Positions 43,001 to 52,108 of a DNA stretch of 64,000 nt are shown here, one piece after another. Under the pieces are notes generated by a model, which saw only the letters and a program-made list of their open reading frames with translations, was not told the origin of the DNA and searched no databases. Source of the DNA: Rhodocyclaceae bacterium UBA2250 (GTDB lineage Bacteria > Pseudomonadota > Gammaproteobacteria > Burkholderiales > Rhodocyclaceae); the NCBI GenBank assembly GCA_002347285.1, contig DDXW01000053.1, forward strand, positions 78,957 through 142,956. Direction: 5' to 3'. Made by a program: the position numbers and the translations under genes. How positions within the stretch are numbered: position 1 is the stretch's first letter; each line of letters starts with the position of its first letter.

Positions 43001-44848
43001 TCAATGGGCGACGAACGAGAGGCCGGCGAGCACGATGCCGGCAAGCACGAACAGCGCGATGATGATCTTCGGCCAGGGCGAGGGCTTCTCGGCGTAGGGG
43101 TCGGTCAGCGCGCGCTCGGCGTTCGGCGGCAGCGCGGCCAGTTGGGTCAGCGAGGTGCCGAACGGGATGTTGATGCGCGCGCGCGCATTCACCGCCCAGC
43201 CGTTGGCGTCGAGCAGCGGGCCGAGGTTGCGCGCGCGCAGCTTGAACCAGGCGACGATCAGCGCCGGGCCGGAGACCAGCAGCAGCAGGCCGGCGGCGAC
43301 CAGCGGCAGCTGCCACCACTTGAGCGCCAGCAGGCCGGCGAACATCGAGGCGACCGCCGTGCCGAGCGCGCCGAGCGCGAGGCCGATGGCGGCGAAGATG
43401 CCGGCGAACTTGCCGACGTCGAAGGGCGCAGGCGGGGGCGGCGGCGCCTTGGGGGGTGTCCCGGTCTTGGCGGCGACGCCGCCGGCGGTCGCGGCGAGCT
43501 TGCCCTCGACCGCGCCGGCCTTGCTGGCGGCGAGCTTCTGCAGTTGCTCGGAGACCAGCCGCGCGAGCTTCTTGTAGGGCGACCAAAAGGCTTGGCGCAG
43601 GCTGATCGGATGATCGACGATCCAAGTGATCGTCGCGTCCCAGTCGCGGCCCTGGCGGTCGTAGAACACGCCGTTCCTGCCGACCATCAGCTGATCCGCG
43701 TCGCCGGCGGTGAAGGCGGCGCAGATGCTGGTCTTCTCCTCGCCGCGCACGCAGTCGCAATAGACGAGGCAGAGGCGGGACAGCGAAGCGAGCGCGGCGT
43801 GCTTGCCGGCGTCGTTGACGGCGACGACCAGTTCGCAGGCACGGCCGTCGAGATAGAGCGTGCCGATCTGGAAGGTCGCGGGGCCCTGGCGCGTGTAGAA
43901 GTCCCTGAAGGCGACGAAGTTGTTGGCCAGCGGCATCAGGTCGCGGCAGTAACGCGCCAGCCGCTCGAGCGCCAGTGCGCCGTCGCCGAGCGCCGCGGGA
44001 TCGGGCTTGGCCGCCTGCCAGGCGGCATAGGGCGCGAGCCGGTCCTTGAGCGTCAGCCACTCGGTTTCGGTCAGCGCGGCGCGCGCGCCGAGCAGCGGCA
44101 CGACCGCCCTGGCCCGGAAGTCGGCGAGCGCCGCCGCCCAGGCCGGGTTGACGCCTTCCTGCAGCGGCAGCGCGGCCGCCCCGCCAGCGCCGACTTTCGC
44201 GATGGGCAGGTCGGCGGCGGCGTTCGCATCGAGCGTGCCGGCGGCGAGCGCCTTGAGCGCATCCTCGGAGGCGTTGAACAGGCCGGCGGCGCGCTCGTCG
44301 TAGGCCGCCAGCCGGCAGCGCGTGAACCAGTCGTCGATCTTCGCGGCGACCACCTGCAGGCTCTCCCAGGCGGGCGCGGTGTCCGCGCCGAGCGGCTGGG
44401 CCGCGGCGCCTTGCGCCTCCCAGGCGGCGACGGCCTTCTCGGCAAGGCGCGCCTGCGCGGCGCTGGCGGCTTCGACGCCGATCCGCTCGCCGCCGCCCGC
44501 CAGCACTTCGCGCGCGACCGCGACGATCGCCGCGCCTTCCTCGTCGTCGGCACGGATCGCCGTCATCGGCAAGTCGCCGCCGGCCAGCGCGCCGGTGTCG
44601 GTCAGCCGCCCCGCCGCCCACGCCGCCGCCGCGATCAACTCGGGCGCGCGGATGTGGCCGTCACCGTCGCTGTCGATCAGCGCGAGCGTGCGGCGATCGA
44701 ACTCGGTGCCGCTGACCGGGCAGGACAGCGCGACCCAGAGCTTCTGGTCGAGTTCGCCGATGGCGAGGAGGTCTGCGGGAGTGTCGATGCGCGGCTGATC
44801 GAAGCCGCCGGCGCGGAAGAACCGCCAGATGTGGGGTTTGGCCGTCAT
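43001..44848 (-). CDS. large conserved-type hypothetical protein with EF-hand and C-terminal membrane helices (615 aa)
   Basis: I do not recognise the family. Residues 1-65 include one canonical EF-hand loop, [17 protein letters not shown], followed by a long helical region with [21 protein letters not shown] Pro-rich linker ([16 protein letters not shown]) leads to hydrophobic segments near residues 475-500, 505-530 and 590-612. The soluble N-terminal two-thirds may sense Ca2+, and the C-terminus anchors it in the membrane. A dispersed-element copy encodes [13 protein letters not shown] at about residue 220. It heads the run MBL-fold hydrolase, pyruvyl-transferase-like, phosphatidyltransferase, which hints at an envelope role. 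Confidence 0.72.
   Translation of the reverse strand: MTAKPHIWRFFRAGGFDQPRIDTPADLLAIGELDQKLWVALSCPVSGTEFDRRTLALIDSDGDGHIRAPELIAAAAWAAGRLTDTGALAGGDLPMTAIRADDEEGAAIVAVAREVLAGGGERIGVEAASAAQARLAEKAVAAWEAQGAAAQPLGADTAPAWESLQVVAAKIDDWFTRCRLAAYDERAAGLFNASEDALKALAAGTLDANAAADLPIAKVGAGGAAALPLQEGVNPAWAAALADFRARAVVPLLGARAALTETEWLTLKDRLAPYAAWQAAKPDPAALGDGALALERLARYCRDLMPLANNFVAFRDFYTRQGPATFQIGTLYLDGRACELVVAVNDAGKHAALASLSRLCLVYCDCVRGEEKTSICAAFTAGDADQLMVGRNGVFYDRQGRDWDATITWIVDHPISLRQAFWSPYKKLARLVSEQLQKLAASKAGAVEGKLAATAGGVAAKTGTPPKAPPPPPAPFDVGKFAGIFAAIGLALGALGTAVASMFAGLLALKWWQLPLVAAGLLLLVSGPALIVAWFKLRARNLGPLLDANGWAVNARARINIPFGTSLTQLAALPPNAERALTDPYAEKPSPWPKIIIALFVLAGIVLAGLSFVAH
44175..44197 (+). repeat. dispersed element, copy 13 (EF-hand protein gene)
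   Basis: GCCGCCCCGCC-AGC-GCCGACTTT, one base off in the core. On the minus strand it encodes K-V-G-A-G-G-A-A. Confidence 0.82.
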
Positions 44849-44937
44849 GGGAGATCCGTCCGGAGATTGGAAATATTCATGTTACTCCGCACCGCCGATT
44901 GACGAAACACGGACGGCTTGCGTATCGTGCGAGGCCC

Positions 44938-45714
44938 ATGCACGACGATGACGATTCCCCCCTCCGCGTCGAAAATCTGCGCAAGGCCTACGACGGCAAG
45001 CCGGCCGTCGACGGTCTCTCGTTCGCCCTCGAACGCGGCGAATGCTTCGGCCTGCTCGGCCCGAACGGCGCCGGCAAGACGACCACGCTGCGGTGCTGCC
45101 TCGGCCTGACCGCGCCCGACGCCGGCACGATCACGCTGCTGGGCGAGCCGGTGCCGGCGCACGCCCGCGTGGCGCGCGAGCGGGTCGGCGTGGTGCCGCA
45201 GTTCGACAACCTCGATCCCGACTTCACCGCCGCGGAGAACCTGCTGATCTACGGACGCTACTTCGCCCAGCCCGCCGCGGCGATCCGCGCGCGCATCCCG
45301 GCCCTGCTCGAATTCGCCGGTCTGGCCAGCAAGGCCGGCGTCGGCATCCGCACGCTGTCGGGCGGCATGAAGCGGCGCCTGACGCTGGCGCGCGCGCTGG
45401 TCAACGACCCCGAACTGCTGGTGCTCGACGAGCCGACCACCGGCCTCGATCCGCAGGCGCGCCGGCTGATCTGGGACGGCCTCAAGAAGCTGCTCGACCA
45501 GGGCAAGACCATCCTGCTGACCACGCACTTCATGGACGAGGCCGAGTACCTCTGCGACCGGCTGGTGATCGTGGACAGCGGGCGCATCATCGCCGAAGGC
45601 TCGCCGCGCGCGCTGATCGACGCGCACTTCCCCGTCTCGCCCTCCTCGCTGCGCCCGGCCAACCTCGAGGATGTGTTTCTCAAACTCACCGGCCACGAAC
45701 TGAGGGACGGATGA
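44938..45714 (+). CDS. NodI-like ABC exporter ATPase, shortened C-terminus
   Basis: Taken from the ATG at 44938, the protein has 258 residues: Walker [21 protein letters not shown]-loop [19 protein letters not shown], signature [17 protein letters not shown], Walker [15 protein letters not shown] and H-loop [13 protein letters not shown]. It ends [17 protein letters not shown], as in NodI and related drug/lipid exporters. NodI-type proteins are usually about 300 residues; here the region between [13 protein letters not shown] and the final motif lacks about 45 residues, an in-frame loss of the accessory domain. The permease gene starts within its stop codon (ATGA), so the pair is an operon. 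Substrate unknown. Confidence 0.88.
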   Translation: MHDDDDSPLRVENLRKAYDGKPAVDGLSFALERGECFGLLGPNGAGKTTTLRCCLGLTAPDAGTITLLGEPVPAHARVARERVGVVPQFDNLDPDFTAAENLLIYGRYFAQPAAAIRARIPALLEFAGLASKAGVGIRTLSGGMKRRLTLARALVNDPELLVLDEPTTGLDPQARRLIWDGLKKLLDQGKTILLTTHFMDEAEYLCDRLVIVDSGRIIAEGSPRALIDAHFPVSPSSLRPANLEDVFLKLTGHELRDG

Positions 45715-46487
45715 GCCTCGCCCTGCCCGCCCTGTCGCGGCGCGCCCTCGCGGTCTGGGGCCGCAACTTCCTCGTCTGGCGCAAGCTCGCCGTGCCCTCG
45801 CTGCTCGGCAACCTGGCCGACCCGATGATCTACCTGTTCGGCCTGGGCTACGGCCTCGGCGGCCTGCTGCCGCAGATCGGCGGCGTGCCCTACATCGCCT
45901 TCCTCGCCGCCGGCACGGTGTGCGCGTCGACGATGAACGCCGCCTCCTTCGAGGCGCTCTACTCGGCCTTCGCGCGCATGCACGTGCAGCGCACCTGGGA
46001 AGGCATCATGAACGCGCCGGTGTCGCTCGACGACGTGGTGGCCGGCGAGTGCCTGTGGGCGGCGACCAAGGCGACGCTTTCCGGCGCGGCCATCCTCGGC
46101 GTGATCGCGCTGCTCGGCTATGTCGAGGGGCCGCTGGCGCTGTGGGCGCTGCCGGCGATCTTTCTCACCGGCCTCGCCTTCGCCGCGCTCGGCCTGATCG
46201 TCACCGCGCTGGCGCCTTCCTACGATTTCTTCATGTACTACTTCACGCTGTTCATCACGCCGATGACGCTGCTGTGCGGGGTCTTCTTTCCCGTCGACCA
46301 GCTGCCCGCCGCGGTACAGGCCGTCGGCGCCTGGCTGCCGCTGTCGCACGCGGTCGATCTGATCCGCCCGCTGGCCTTCGGCCGCCTGCCGGGGAATATC
46401 GCCTTCCACATCGGGACGCTGCTGGCGACGAGCCTGGCGGCCTTCTGGATCGCGACGGCGCTGGTGCGGCGCCGGCTGCTGAAGTAG
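45711..46487 (+). CDS. NodJ-like ABC exporter permease
   Basis: This 258-residue membrane protein has six helices and belongs to the ABC-2 family. It begins [20 protein letters not shown], and its conserved stretch near the end reads [17 protein letters not shown] followed by [17 protein letters not shown], the ABC-2 signature. The close NodJ resemblance ([20 protein letters not shown]) marks it as the partner of the upstream ATPase. Outside rhizobia such pairs export lipids, oligosaccharides or drugs; the substrate here is unknown. The stop is followed by a dispersed-element copy that fills the gap to the convergent coiled-coil gene. Confidence 0.9.
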   Translation: MSLALPALSRRALAVWGRNFLVWRKLAVPSLLGNLADPMIYLFGLGYGLGGLLPQIGGVPYIAFLAAGTVCASTMNAASFEALYSAFARMHVQRTWEGIMNAPVSLDDVVAGECLWAATKATLSGAAILGVIALLGYVEGPLALWALPAIFLTGLAFAALGLIVTALAPSYDFFMYYFTLFITPMTLLCGVFFPVDQLPAAVQAVGAWLPLSHAVDLIRPLAFGRLPGNIAFHIGTLLATSLAAFWIATALVRRRLLK

Positions 46488-46497
46488 CCGGCCTGCC

Positions 46498-46520
46498 GCC
46501 GCCCCGCCAGCGCCGAGTTT
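46498..46520 (+). repeat. dispersed element, copy 14 (convergent gap)
   Basis: GCCGCCCCGCC-AGC-GCCGAGTTT, exact. It occupies most of the 31-base gap between the permease and the coiled-coil gene, and its final two T bases form part of the TAA stop of the latter. Confidence 0.88.
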
Positions 46521-47385
46521 ATTCGGCGCGCGACAGGCGGGTATCGAGCTTGAGCTGCAACGGCAGGCCGCTCTCCGCGGCGCCGTCCGGCTGGCCGAGC
46601 AGGAAGCCGAGCAGCGCGCCGGCGACGAGGCAGGCCGGCAGCAGCCAGGCGAGCGACCGGGTGTCCAGGCTGAAACCGCGTTCCACCTCCGCCGCCTCCG
46701 CGGCGGCCGGCGCTTGCGGCGCGAGAGCGAGATCCGCCGTCCTGGCCGCCAGCGCCGTGCGCTCCGCCTCGATCGCCGCGTGCTCCTTTTCCGCCGCCAG
46801 GGCCTCGGCCTCGGCGAGGCGGCGCGCCTGCGCGGCGGCATCCGCCTCCTGTTCGGCGACCCAGCGCTGCGCGGCGATGCGCGCGGCCTCCTGTTCCGCC
46901 GCGAGCCGTGCCAGCGCGAGCGTCTCGGCCGCCTGTTCGGTCTGCACGCGCTCCTTCGCGGCGACCAGTGCGTTCTGCTCCGCCGTCAGCCGGGCGCGCA
47001 CCAGCGCCTCGATGTCGGCTTCACGCTTCGCGCGCGCCGCCGACGCGGCGGCGAAGTCCGCCAATGCCTGCTCCTTGCGGCGCGCCTCGGCGCAGGCGTT
47101 CTCCTCGACTTCGAGCCGCTGCCGCAGCGCGGCTTCCGCCGCCTGTTCGGCGCGCGCCTGGTCGGTCGCCAGCCGCCGCGCGCGCGCTTCCGCCTCGGCG
47201 CGCGCCCGCGCTTCCGCGACGGCGATCCGGTCGGCTTCGGCGCGCTGCGCCGCCGCCTGCAGCAGCACGTCCAGCTCGCCGGCGTGGCGCTCGGCCGCCT
47301 GCCGCGCGCGCAGATCGTTCCCCGCCCGGGCGAGGGCTTCGGCCTGGGCGACGCGGTGCTCTTCCAGCATCTCGGACGGATTCAT
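46519..47385 (-). CDS. coiled-coil protein with C-terminal membrane anchor (288 aa)
   Basis: Residues 1-235 are almost pure Ala/Glu/Arg heptads (for example AQRAEADRIAVAEARARAEA), predicting one long coiled coil. A single hydrophobic helix (SLAWLLPACLVAGALLGFLL, about 255-274) sits near the C-terminus, followed by a short tail. The layout recalls tail-anchored structural proteins, and the low-complexity sequence prevents a family call. No partner is evident. The strong codon bias (GC-rich third positions) supports real coding. It is convergent with the NodJ-like gene and divergent from pgm. Confidence 0.65.
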   Translation of the reverse strand: MNPSEMLEEHRVAQAEALARAGNDLRARQAAERHAGELDVLLQAAAQRAEADRIAVAEARARAEAEARARRLATDQARAEQAAEAALRQRLEVEENACAEARRKEQALADFAAASAARAKREADIEALVRARLTAEQNALVAAKERVQTEQAAETLALARLAAEQEAARIAAQRWVAEQEADAAAQARRLAEAEALAAEKEHAAIEAERTALAARTADLALAPQAPAAAEAAEVERGFSLDTRSLAWLLPACLVAGALLGFLLGQPDGAAESGLPLQLKLDTRLSRAE

Positions 47386-47491
47386 GGCCGTGACAGGCTA
47401 GCGCGTCAGCATGGGTGCCGGCGGCTAGAATAGCGGCATGGAATGCCCCCAAACCGCCTTCATCGGCCGGGGCGACACAGAGGAGATGCGC

Positions 47492-49126
47492 ATGGCCCAC
47501 CCGCTCGCCGGCCAGCCGGCACCCGCCGACAGCCTCACCGACATTCCCGCGCTGCTCGCGGCCTATCGCGACGCGCCCGATCCCGCGCAAGCCTCGCAGC
47601 GCGTCGCCTTCGGCACCAGCGGCCACCGCGGCTCGGCGCTGAACCGCAGCTTCAACGAGGCGCACATCCTCGCCATCGCCCAGGCCGTCGCGGAATACCG
47701 CGCGCAGGCGGGCATCGCCGGCGCGCTGTTCCTCGGCATGGACACGCATGCGCTCTCGGCGCCGGCGCAGCGGAACGTGATCGAGGTGCTCGCCGCCAAC
47801 GGCGTGACCGTGCATCTGCAGCAGGACGGCGGCTACACGCCGACGCCGGCGATCTCGCGCGCAATCCTCGCGCACAACGCGGACACCGCAGCACCCCGTG
47901 CAGACGGCATCGTGATCACGCCCTCGCACAACCCGCCGCGCGACGGCGGCATCAAGTACAACCCGCCGCACGGCGGCCCGGCCGACACCGACGTCACCGG
48001 CTGGATCGAGCAGCGCGCCAACGCGCTGCTCGAAGGCGGCAACCGTGAAGTGAAGCGGCTGTCCTGCGACGCCGCGTTCGCCGCCCCGACCACGCACGCC
48101 GTCGACCTGATGACACCTTACGTCGCCGCGCTCGGCGAGGTCATCGACATGGAGGCGATCCGCAAGGCCAACCTGAGGATCGGCGTCGACCCGATGGGCG
48201 GCGCGGCCGTGCATTACTGGGCGCCGATCGCCGCGCATTACGGCCTGAACATCGAGGTGGTCAATCCCAGGATCGATCCCGCCTTCGGCTTCATGACGCT
48301 CGACCACGACGGCAAGATCCGCATGGACTGCTCGAGCCCCTACGCGATGGCCAGCCTCGTCGGCTTGAAGGACCGCTTCGACATCGCCTGGGGCAACGAT
48401 GCGGACGTCGACCGCCACGGCATCGTCACGCCATCTAGCGGGCTGATGAACCCGAACCACTATCTCGCCGTCGCGATCGACTACCTGCTGACGCATCGGC
48501 CGCAATGGCCGAAGAGCGCCGCCGTCGGCAAGACGCTGGTTTCCAGCGGCATGATCGACCGCGTGGTGAACGGCCTCGGCCGCAAGCTGCTCGAAGTGCC
48601 GGTCGGCTTCAAATGGTTCTCGCATGGCCTGCTCGACGGCACGATCTGCTTCGGCGGCGAGGAGAGCGCCGGCGCGAGCTTCCTGAAGCTGGACGGCGGC
48701 GCGTGGGCCACCGACAAGGACGGCATCATCCTCGGCCTGCTCGCCGCCGAGATCACCGCCGTGACCGGCAAGGATCCGGGCCGGCACTACCAGGACCTCG
48801 CCGCGCAATACGGGTCACCGCACTACCTGCGCATCGACACGCCGGTGTCGCCCGAGCAGAAGACGGCGTTCAGGAAGCTGGCCCCCGAGCGCGTTTCAGC
48901 CGCGACACTCGCCGGCGAGCCGATCATCGCCAGGATGACGCGCGCGCCGGGCAACGACGCACCGATCGGCGGCCTCAAGGTGACGACGGCAAACGGCTGG
49001 TTCGCCGCACGGCCCTCGGGCACCGAGGACATCTACAAGCTCTACGCCGAGAGTTTCAGGAGCGCCGAGCACCTGCAGCAGATCGTCGCCGAGGCGCAGG
49101 CGATCGTCGCGGCCGCGCTCGCATAA
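47492..49126 (+). CDS. pgm: phosphoglucomutase (alpha-D-glucose specific)
   Basis: The ATG at 47492 is preceded by GAGGAG at good spacing and gives 544 residues, matching E. coli Pgm (546) almost end to end. Motifs include [20 protein letters not shown], the catalytic phosphoserine loop [20 protein letters not shown], the metal loop [29 protein letters not shown] and the phosphate-binding [16 protein letters not shown]. It interconverts glucose-1-phosphate and glucose-6-phosphate for glycogen, trehalose and surface polysaccharide metabolism. It is monocistronic, followed by a dispersed-element copy in the convergent gap. Confidence 0.97.
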   Translation: MAHPLAGQPAPADSLTDIPALLAAYRDAPDPAQASQRVAFGTSGHRGSALNRSFNEAHILAIAQAVAEYRAQAGIAGALFLGMDTHALSAPAQRNVIEVLAANGVTVHLQQDGGYTPTPAISRAILAHNADTAAPRADGIVITPSHNPPRDGGIKYNPPHGGPADTDVTGWIEQRANALLEGGNREVKRLSCDAAFAAPTTHAVDLMTPYVAALGEVIDMEAIRKANLRIGVDPMGGAAVHYWAPIAAHYGLNIEVVNPRIDPAFGFMTLDHDGKIRMDCSSPYAMASLVGLKDRFDIAWGNDADVDRHGIVTPSSGLMNPNHYLAVAIDYLLTHRPQWPKSAAVGKTLVSSGMIDRVVNGLGRKLLEVPVGFKWFSHGLLDGTICFGGEESAGASFLKLDGGAWATDKDGIILGLLAAEITAVTGKDPGRHYQDLAAQYGSPHYLRIDTPVSPEQKTAFRKLAPERVSAATLAGEPIIARMTRAPGNDAPIGGLKVTTANGWFAARPSGTEDIYKLYAESFRSAEHLQQIVAEAQAIVAAALA

Positions 49127-49148
49127 TACTCGGCGCTGGCGGGGCGGC
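49126..49148 (-). repeat. dispersed element, copy 15 (convergent gap)
   Basis: Reverse orientation, ATACTCGGCGC then TGGCGGGGCGGC, one base off at the AAA end because it overlaps the pgm TAA stop. It fills most of the 35-base gap to the hemerythrin-like gene. Confidence 0.8.
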
Positions 49149-49161
49149 CCGGCCGCCGGCG

Positions 49162-49575
49162 TCAGGCCGGCTGCAGTCGTCCCAGGAAGTCGCGCTGGCG
49201 TTGCGCCGCGCCCATGATGTGGCCGATCCACCAGAGGGCGAGAAAGCGCTGCAGCTCGATCCTGTCGAAGTTTTCCGTGGTGGCGATCTCGGCGGCAAGA
49301 TATTCGTATTCCTCGATCTCGCAGCGGTAATCCTCGGGTTCGGGATAAGCGCCGGCGACGAGCAGCGCCTCCTCGGCGGCGAAATGCTCGCGCGCCATCG
49401 CCATCAGGCGGTCGAAGGCTTCCTTGAATGCCGGGTCGGCACCGCTGTTGCCGCCGTCGGCGGCGCACAGGTCGGCCAGGACGTTGCATTGCGCCAGCAG
49501 CTGGCGGTGCTGATCGTCCATGGCCTCGTGGCCGACGCTGAAATGCGAATCCCATTGCACGCGGTTGGGCATCAT
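49162..49575 (-). CDS. bacteriohemerythrin-like protein with missing iron ligands
   Basis: The 137-residue protein follows the bacteriohemerythrin plan: VQWDSHFSVGHEAMDDQHRQ, then REHFAAEEALL with ligand His and Glu, and LALWWIGHIMGAAQ near the end. Bacteriohemerythrins hold a di-iron centre with five His, one Glu and one Asp. Here the middle HxxxH pair is replaced (EDYRCEIEEYEYL) and the last HIxxxD has Ala at the Asp position. Three of seven ligands are thus absent, so a normal O2-binding centre is unlikely. It is the last gene of the NrfD-type redox operon, starting 22 bases after the 142-residue gene. Confidence 0.8.
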   Translation of the reverse strand: MMPNRVQWDSHFSVGHEAMDDQHRQLLAQCNVLADLCAADGGNSGADPAFKEAFDRLMAMAREHFAAEEALLVAGAYPEPEDYRCEIEEYEYLAAEIATTENFDRIELQRFLALWWIGHIMGAAQRQRDFLGRLQPA

Positions 49576-49597
49576 GTTTCGTTCCTTTGTCTTTCGC

Positions 49598-50026
49598 TCA
49601 GAAGCCGAGCGATTCGACGACGGCCACGAGGTCGGCGAAGCTGGCGGCTTCCAGTTTCTGCTTCAGCGCCGCCTTGTCGAGACCTTCGCATTCGAAGCTC
49701 GTCAGGCCGACCTCGAAGGGCAGTTCTTCAATCTCCAGCGGCGACATGAAGCCGATGTTGCAGATGTGCGCGATGCACCGGCGCTCCGGCTCGGTCAGCT
49801 CCAGGCCATGGTGCCGCAGGATTTCGAGATAGCGTTCGGCGGCGAGATTGATCCTGCCGCTGATCTCCATGGTGTTCCTCTTGCCTTCGGTGAGGATCGC
49901 CAGCGGCGGGCCGAAGAACACGGGGGTCTTGCCGACGTTGCGGGTTTTTTCCTCGCGCGCCAGGGCGGGGGGAACCCAGGTGGGATCCCCCCGCACCGGA
50001 CCGGGCTTGTCGGACGAATCGGACAT
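49598..50026 (-). CDS. hypothetical protein of redox operon (142 aa)
   Basis: I do not recognise this protein. The first 50 residues are Pro-rich (GDPTWVPPALAREEKTR, VGKTPVFFGPPLAIL). The rest is helical: NLAAERYLEILRHHGLELTE, CIAHICNIGFMSPLEIEELP and a final ASFADLVAVVESLGF. It has two Cys (CIAHIC) but no heme or Fe-S motif, and no signal peptide. It lies 10 bases downstream of the cytochrome gene on the same strand, so it is likely co-expressed and may be a cytosolic assembly factor or partner of the complex, which is inference. An internal ATG at 49870 is an alternative start. Confidence 0.65.
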   Translation of the reverse strand: MSDSSDKPGPVRGDPTWVPPALAREEKTRNVGKTPVFFGPPLAILTEGKRNTMEISGRINLAAERYLEILRHHGLELTEPERRCIAHICNIGFMSPLEIEELPFEVGLTSFECEGLDKAALKQKLEAASFADLVAVVESLGF

Positions 50027-50036
50027 CAGCGCGCCA

Positions 50037-50867
50037 TCAGTGCGGGATGGGGTGCACTTTTTCGTGATCGGCGTTCGCCATGCCCTTCGGCAGTTGCGGC
50101 GAAGGTTCGGGCTGCAACTGGATGAAGCCGCGGTTCCTGATGCCGTCCTGCACGTTGTGCGGGTTGTGGCACTCGGTGCAGGTGAACCAGCGCTTCTTGC
50201 CGTTGCTGGCGAACTCGCCGATGCGCTTGCCGTGGATGCCGTCGCGCCAGTCGCGCAGCTTGTCGCCGTGGCACTTGCCGCACAGGAGCTGCGGCTGATC
50301 GAAGCTGACCGGATCGCCGAAGTTGTCGACCAGCATGTTGCGCTTGGTCGTGTGATGGCAGTCGAGGCACCAGATGCCGCCGCGGCCATGCTGGAAGTTC
50401 GCCAGATCCGGCACCAGCCCTTCCATGGTCGGGATCGCCGTCGGTTTCTTGTCCTTCGGCAGCGTCGGCGGGTTGAACTGGGGACCGACGCCGTTGTGAC
50501 AAGCCGTGCCGCACATCGGCAGGATGGCGAGCTTTTCCGAACGCGGCTTGACGAGGGCGTGACCCGCCGGAATCTTGTCGAGCAACGGCACCTTGCCCAT
50601 CGGCACGGTGCCGTCGAAGGGGTCGCCGTACCAGAGCGCCGCGCCGGTCTTCGGCGAGCACTTGACGTTGGGCCAGCCCGGCTTGATCTCGCGCTGGGTG
50701 ACTTCCGAGGCGCCCTTGCGGCTTTCGAAACAGACCAGCGGTTCGGCCGGAGCGGCCGGGGCGGCTGCCGCTTTCGTCGGATCGGCGGCGTTTTCCGCGG
50801 CGATGACGGTGTAAAGCCCGCCGCCGCACAGTGCTAGAACCATCGCGTAGGTTGCAATTTTTTTCAT
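50037..50867 (-). CDS. periplasmic tetraheme cytochrome c
   Basis: The ATG at 50865-50867 has GAGG at good spacing, unlike an ATG 6 bases upstream. The 276-residue product has a signal peptide (MKKIATYAMVLALCGGGLYT) and four c-type heme sites: CGTACH (CX3CH), CLDCHH, CGKCHG and CTECHN. A Pro/Ala linker follows the signal. It would pass electrons in the periplasm for the FeS/NrfD membrane complex encoded directly upstream (gap of about 10 bases). The first heme motif with three intervening residues is less common and needs specific maturation or is a variant site. Confidence 0.9.
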   Translation of the reverse strand: MKKIATYAMVLALCGGGLYTVIAAENAADPTKAAAAPAAPAEPLVCFESRKGASEVTQREIKPGWPNVKCSPKTGAALWYGDPFDGTVPMGKVPLLDKIPAGHALVKPRSEKLAILPMCGTACHNGVGPQFNPPTLPKDKKPTAIPTMEGLVPDLANFQHGRGGIWCLDCHHTTKRNMLVDNFGDPVSFDQPQLLCGKCHGDKLRDWRDGIHGKRIGEFASNGKKRWFTCTECHNPHNVQDGIRNRGFIQLQPEPSPQLPKGMANADHEKVHPIPH

Positions 50868-50877
50868 GATCATCGCC

Positions 50878-52098
50878 TCACTTGGCCGCGACGGCTTGAC
50901 CGCCGTACTTGATCTCGCCCAGCAGGATGCCGATGGCGCCCTTGAGCAGGATGGTCAGGATGAAGAAACCGAAGGCCCATATGCCGAGGGTCAGCAGGAC
51001 TTCGACGAAGCTCGGGTAATACTCGGTCACCTCGCCGATCGGGGTCGGGATGAAGCCGGGGACGATCAGGCCCATGCCCTTTTCGATCCAGATGCCGGCG
51101 AACGCCATGACGCAGGGAATCGGCAGCAGCTTCATGTCGTTGCGGAAACGCGGGATCAGGAACAGGACGAAGGCGCCGACCATCAGTACCACGGAACTCC
51201 AGAACCAGGGTACCAGCTTGGTGAGGCCATGCAGGCCGAACATCAGGTAGTACAGGCCGTTGGCGTGCTCGGTGCGGGCATACAGTTCGACCACGACTTC
51301 CGACATCGTCAGGAAGATCGCGATGCCGAGGCACCAGATAACGATCGTCGTCAGCAGCTTGATCGCGCTGTCATCGACCCAGAACTTCGTGTTGTTGCGG
51401 ACGATCATGAAGATCAGGATGATCAGCGCCGGGCCGGCCGCGAACGCCGTGGTGATGAAGCGGATCGGCATCATGCTGTGGAACCACATCGGACGCGCGG
51501 GCATCGTCGAGATCAGGAAGGCCGTGACGGTGTGGATCGACAGCGCCCAGACGATCGCGACCCACACCAGCGGCATGAACCACTTGTAGTTGATCGGGTT
51601 GCCGGTGTACTTGCACCACAGGTAGTAGAAACCGCAGATGAAGTTGAGGATCAGGTAGCCGCTCAGCACCAGCACGTCCCAGCCGAGCATCGAGTGCGGG
51701 AAGTTGTAGATGCCGATGATCGGGATCATGTGCCAGAGGCGGTCGGGCCGGCCCATGTGGGCGAACACGAACATCATCACCATGGTCACGGCGGTGATCG
51801 CCAGCATCTCGCCCAGCACGGCCACTTTGTGCATGCCCTCGTGGTGATAGCCATAGGCCGGGAAGACGATGGTCACCGCCCCGGCCGCCACGCCGACCAG
51901 GAACACCAGGTTGGCGAAGTAGAGGCCGTCGTGGATCTGGCTGGTCATGCCGGTGACGATCAGGCCGTCGGTGTTCTGCAGGTAGAAGACATACAGCATG
52001 CCGACAATGAGCACGGCAAGCGAACCCATCCAGGCATAGAACTTGGTGCCGCCCTTGAGGACGTAACGCACGTAGTCGGTAAGGAAGCTGGTTAGCAC
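50878..52098 (-). CDS. NrfD/DsrP-family integral membrane quinone-interacting subunit
   Basis: This 406-residue protein starts at a GTG (52096-52098) with GAGGAG 6 bases upstream. About ten membrane helices fit the larger NrfD-type subunits (DsrP, HmeB, ActC). Recognisable stretches are FANLVFLVGVAAGAVTIVFP, RPDRLWHMIPIIGIYNFPHS and FHSMMPIRFITTAFAAGPAL. Such subunits exchange electrons between the quinone pool and a periplasmic FeS protein. It is set between the FeS protein (10-base gap) and the cytochrome c (about 10 bases) in one operon. Confidence 0.9.
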   Translation of the reverse strand: MLTSFLTDYVRYVLKGGTKFYAWMGSLAVLIVGMLYVFYLQNTDGLIVTGMTSQIHDGLYFANLVFLVGVAAGAVTIVFPAYGYHHEGMHKVAVLGEMLAITAVTMVMMFVFAHMGRPDRLWHMIPIIGIYNFPHSMLGWDVLVLSGYLILNFICGFYYLWCKYTGNPINYKWFMPLVWVAIVWALSIHTVTAFLISTMPARPMWFHSMMPIRFITTAFAAGPALIILIFMIVRNNTKFWVDDSAIKLLTTIVIWCLGIAIFLTMSEVVVELYARTEHANGLYYLMFGLHGLTKLVPWFWSSVVLMVGAFVLFLIPRFRNDMKLLPIPCVMAFAGIWIEKGMGLIVPGFIPTPIGEVTEYYPSFVEVLLTLGIWAFGFFILTILLKGAIGILLGEIKYGGQAVAAK

Positions 52099-52108
52099 GG
52101 TCCGCTCC

